A stretch of DNA of 64,000 nucleotides from the NCBI RefSeq assembly GCF_024362695.1, contig NC_065425.1, positions 501,001 through 565,000 on the forward strand. Reading direction: 5' to 3'. Positions within the stretch are counted from its first letter, which is position 1, and each line of letters begins with the position of its first letter. Source of the stretch: Pectinophora gossypiella. Its lineage: Eukaryota > Arthropoda > Insecta > Lepidoptera > Gelechiidae. Position numbers and translations under genes: made by a program. Of this stretch, positions 62,016 through 64,000 are shown in pieces. Under the pieces are notes generated by a model. That model searched no databases and was not told the DNA's origin. It saw only the letters and a program-made list of their open reading frames with translations.

Positions 62016-62265
62016 CGGACGCCGCCGCTAGAGCAAGACGGCGCCGCTAAAAAGGGACAGCGAAGGAAGCGCCGCCCCTAGAACGAGACGGCGATACTGT
62101 TAGAGTAAGATAGCTATACGATCGACACGTGAACACCCACTAGTTGTGATATTGAGATTAGTACCTAAGATGGTTGTTTATACGAAATAAAGGAGTTAGT
62201 TTGAGTTCGAGTTCGAGTTTTACTTCGAAACCCAAGATCCTGAACATACAGTCCACAACAGTTCC
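62011..62265 (+). repeat. 3' LTR (255 bp)
   Basis: Identical to 55746-56000. Its first five bases TGTAG supply the Pol stop codon. AATAAA at 62186-62191. 62266-62396 holds nothing recognised. Confidence 0.97.
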
Positions 62266-62396
62266 ATTTAATACATGTGCATGATTACAACTCCACATAA
62301 TGTATAATTAAAAATATTTATTATGACAATAATAATTAAGACACTCTGCCGCATATTCTATAGTGCGCGATCACCGTTAGCGCAGTGTTTTATAAT

Positions 62397-62790
62397 CGTA
62401 CTAGCTATTGCCCGCGGCTTCACTCGCGATAAATATCATTTTTTAGGTTCCTACTTTAAAAACTGCGAAACGTCCCATATAAAGTTTTACCCCCTCTGAT
62501 GGGGTTTGTGGCATATTTAGTCACAAATTGTCCGCATACCAATTTTTTGCTTTCCATCTTGAAAATTGACGAATTGTCCATACAAACTTCCACCCCCAAT
62601 TTTAGAGAAGTTGGGGGGGGGGTTAAAAAGAGACAATAGACAAAAAAGTAGCCTATGGTCACTCTCTACCAGTCCAACTATCCTCTCTTAAAAAAATCCG
62701 TCAATTTGTCGCAGCCGTGAAAGACGAACAACAAACAGACAGACACACACACTTTCGTATTTACAATATTAGAATGGATAAGGGTTAATA
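62397..62790 (+). repeat. Repeat T, long copy
   Basis: Starts CGTACTAGCTATTGCCCGCG and CTTCACTCGCGATAAAT. It contains GTCCCATATAAAGTTTTACC and GAAGTTGGGGGGGGG, and ends GACAGACACACACACTTTCG and ACAATATTAGAATGGATAAG. A very frequent lepidopteran-type repeat, non-coding. 62791-63148 holds nothing recognised. Confidence 0.68.
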
Positions 62791-63148
62791 AAAAATAAAC
62801 ATTCTGAAATATTCGATAAACAGTTAAATATGTAACATTGCTGAAGTTTTACAAAAATACGCAGCGTGAAGTGCAGGCAATGCAACGTAAAGGTCACAGG
62901 TTCATACCGCTCGCGCCGACACCCACGCCACCATACACTTTAGCTGAAGAGTAAATATCCGCTGCTGAACGCAAGACGCTTTGGGAAACTGAACGTTGTA
63001 AACGTCAATATTGTGTTTGGAAATTACCATGTATGAGTAAGTTATGTGTCTGATGGGTATAAAGGCACTTTTGAATTCAACTGTATGATTTTGTCACACG
63101 ACTTGAATTCTTTTTGTAAAATATTCTAGGTTTGCCTTAAGCATTTTA

Positions 63149-63293
63149 TCCTGACGACCAGATTACTCTAGCCATAGAGCCAAACAGCTATCGACAACAA
63201 ACACTTCAAGACCCCAATATCGATCTCGCAGGCGTGGCCGATAATTTTTCTCAAGCAGCGCTTATCGCTATCGGTTCACTAGCGTCGATTAAT
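63149..63293 (+). mobile_element. Retroposon F 5' part, diverged
   Basis: CGACCAGATTACTCTAGCCA, CAACAAACACTTCAAGACCC, CGCTTATCGCTATCGG, GTCGATTAATT. Confidence 0.68.
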
Positions 63294-63317
63294 TACATAA
63301 GATTACTAAATCTTTTA

Positions 63318-63718
63318 AGGGGCAATGTATACGTTTTTACAATAAGATTCCCATTGACATTCAGAATTTGCTTTTCAACTGTTTTAAGACAGTAGTTAAA
63401 CAAAAACTTTACAAAAAAGGTTACTATAAAGTTAGTGATTATTTAGAAGATATGAATGCATGGGATTAACTGTCTGAGAACTGATATTAGGCAGCTAAAT
63501 TACTCAATTGTATACCAATATTTTATGTTTATTTTTATTTTTTTAAAGAACGTCTAGGGCCCTGTGCCGAGGTTTTTCTTGCAGCTTCTTTTCCCCGGCT
63601 ATACAGGTTGTGAGAAGCTGCAGTAGTTTTAGGCGGATGAGACGTTCGTTATGTAAAAATTGACGATTCAAAGTGTAGCTATGTTACCTACTGAATAAAG
63701 ATATTTTTGAATTTGAAT
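63318..63718 (+). pseudogene. LINE-A 3' end with C-terminal codons
   Basis: The most complete LINE-A here. Codons read FPIDIQNLLFNCFKTVVKQK, LYKKGYYKVSDYLEDMNAWD, stop at 63467-63469. The UTR runs to AATAAAGATATTTTTGAATT. 5'-truncated within the ORF. The C-terminal form suggests the CR1/Jockey group, but the catalytic domain is absent so the clade is not certain. Confidence 0.85.
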
Positions 63719-63732
63719 TAATTATTAATTCA

Positions 63733-64000
63733 AATATTTATTTATTTATTTATTTATTTATTATTAGGGAGATCAACAGCATTCACTTACAGTCTAATCC
63801 TTAAATTAGTAACACAAAGCCAATTATAGATCCCCACAAATAGTTGATAGCATAGAAGTAATAGGTGAGACAAAAAAAATATATATATATAAAACCAAGA
63901 AAAAAGAAATACACACGCATCGCTTACAGTGGAAGCCTAATCACTAGAACAACCTAAAAAATTTAAAAAAAAATAAATAATAATAACAATAATAAAAAAT
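63733..64000. repeat. (TTTA)n microsatellite and A-rich end
   Basis: TTTA repeats at 63733-63766 followed by AGGGAGATCAACAGCATTCA, possibly the inverted 3' end of another LINE running off the window. The last 60 bases are A-rich and hold no feature. Confidence 0.5.

Larger units (their letters stand above)
55746..62265 (+). mobile_element. BEL/Pao LTR retrotransposon, near-intact
   Basis: 6,520 bp. LTR, primer site, gag, protease, reverse transcriptase/RNase H, integrase, polypurine tract, LTR. The domain order protease-RT-RNase H-integrase, the DUF1759-like Gag, A17-type peptidase region and the DUF5641-like C-terminus after integrase are marks of the Pao branch. There is no envelope ORF. 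The LTRs are identical, so insertion is recent. It is visibly GC-richer than the surrounding DNA. The main defect is a one-base frame difference between the Gag start and the rest. The 5-bp flanks (CTTAC, ATTTA) do not match, so no target duplication is visible. Confidence 0.95.

Overview
The window is almost certainly from a lepidopteran (moth or butterfly) nuclear genome. The grounds are an AT-rich background with no operon-like coding, and densely interspersed SINEs, LINE 3' ends, TIR elements and a Pao-type LTR retrotransposon of kinds known from Lepidoptera. The species cannot be read from it. I see no intact host protein-coding gene and no genuine tRNA or rRNA gene in 64 kb, so it is best read as intergenic or large-intron DNA filled with transposable elements. 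Family names used here (SINE-A, MITE-1, repeat N and so on) are my own labels for groups of copies seen inside this window.

The only complete coding element is a BEL/Pao LTR retrotransposon at 55746-62265. It has two identical 255-bp LTRs, a tRNA-Tyr-type primer site, a short Gag start frame, then one long Gag-Pol frame with zinc knuckles, aspartic protease, reverse transcriptase (YMDD), RNase H and integrase (D, D, E), and a polypurine tract. The Gag start and the long frame are one frame apart, and no target-site duplication is visible.

The rest is a mosaic. (1) Three related tRNA-headed SINE families (A, B, C) share a central block of about 40 bp but differ in heads and tails. SINE-C carries a 5S-rRNA-like promoter segment, and SINE-B and SINE-C end like the last codons of a LINE present in the window. 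(2) 5'-truncated LINEs include a CR1/Jockey-like family ending in NAWD, an RTE-like GRGRPRR family, and others. (3) A poly-A retroposon family, F, occurs in about 16 copies. (4) Non-autonomous TIR elements include MITE-1 to MITE-4, a 2.9-kb element at 3893-6747, a fold-back plus 4-copy tandem-repeat composite at 21290-23307, and a 648-bp element at 40026-40673 with its own GC-rich hairpin. Many insertions are nested and have readable target duplications, so relative ages can be ordered.

Two places may belong to host genes: a decayed exon resembling an NPC2/ML-domain lipid-binding protein at 18893-19068, and a repeat-poor stretch at 23600-23913 that looks like a promoter with a noncoding first exon ending at a splice donor. 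Both are inferences from sequence alone. Boundaries of degenerate repeats are good to roughly 5-20 bp.
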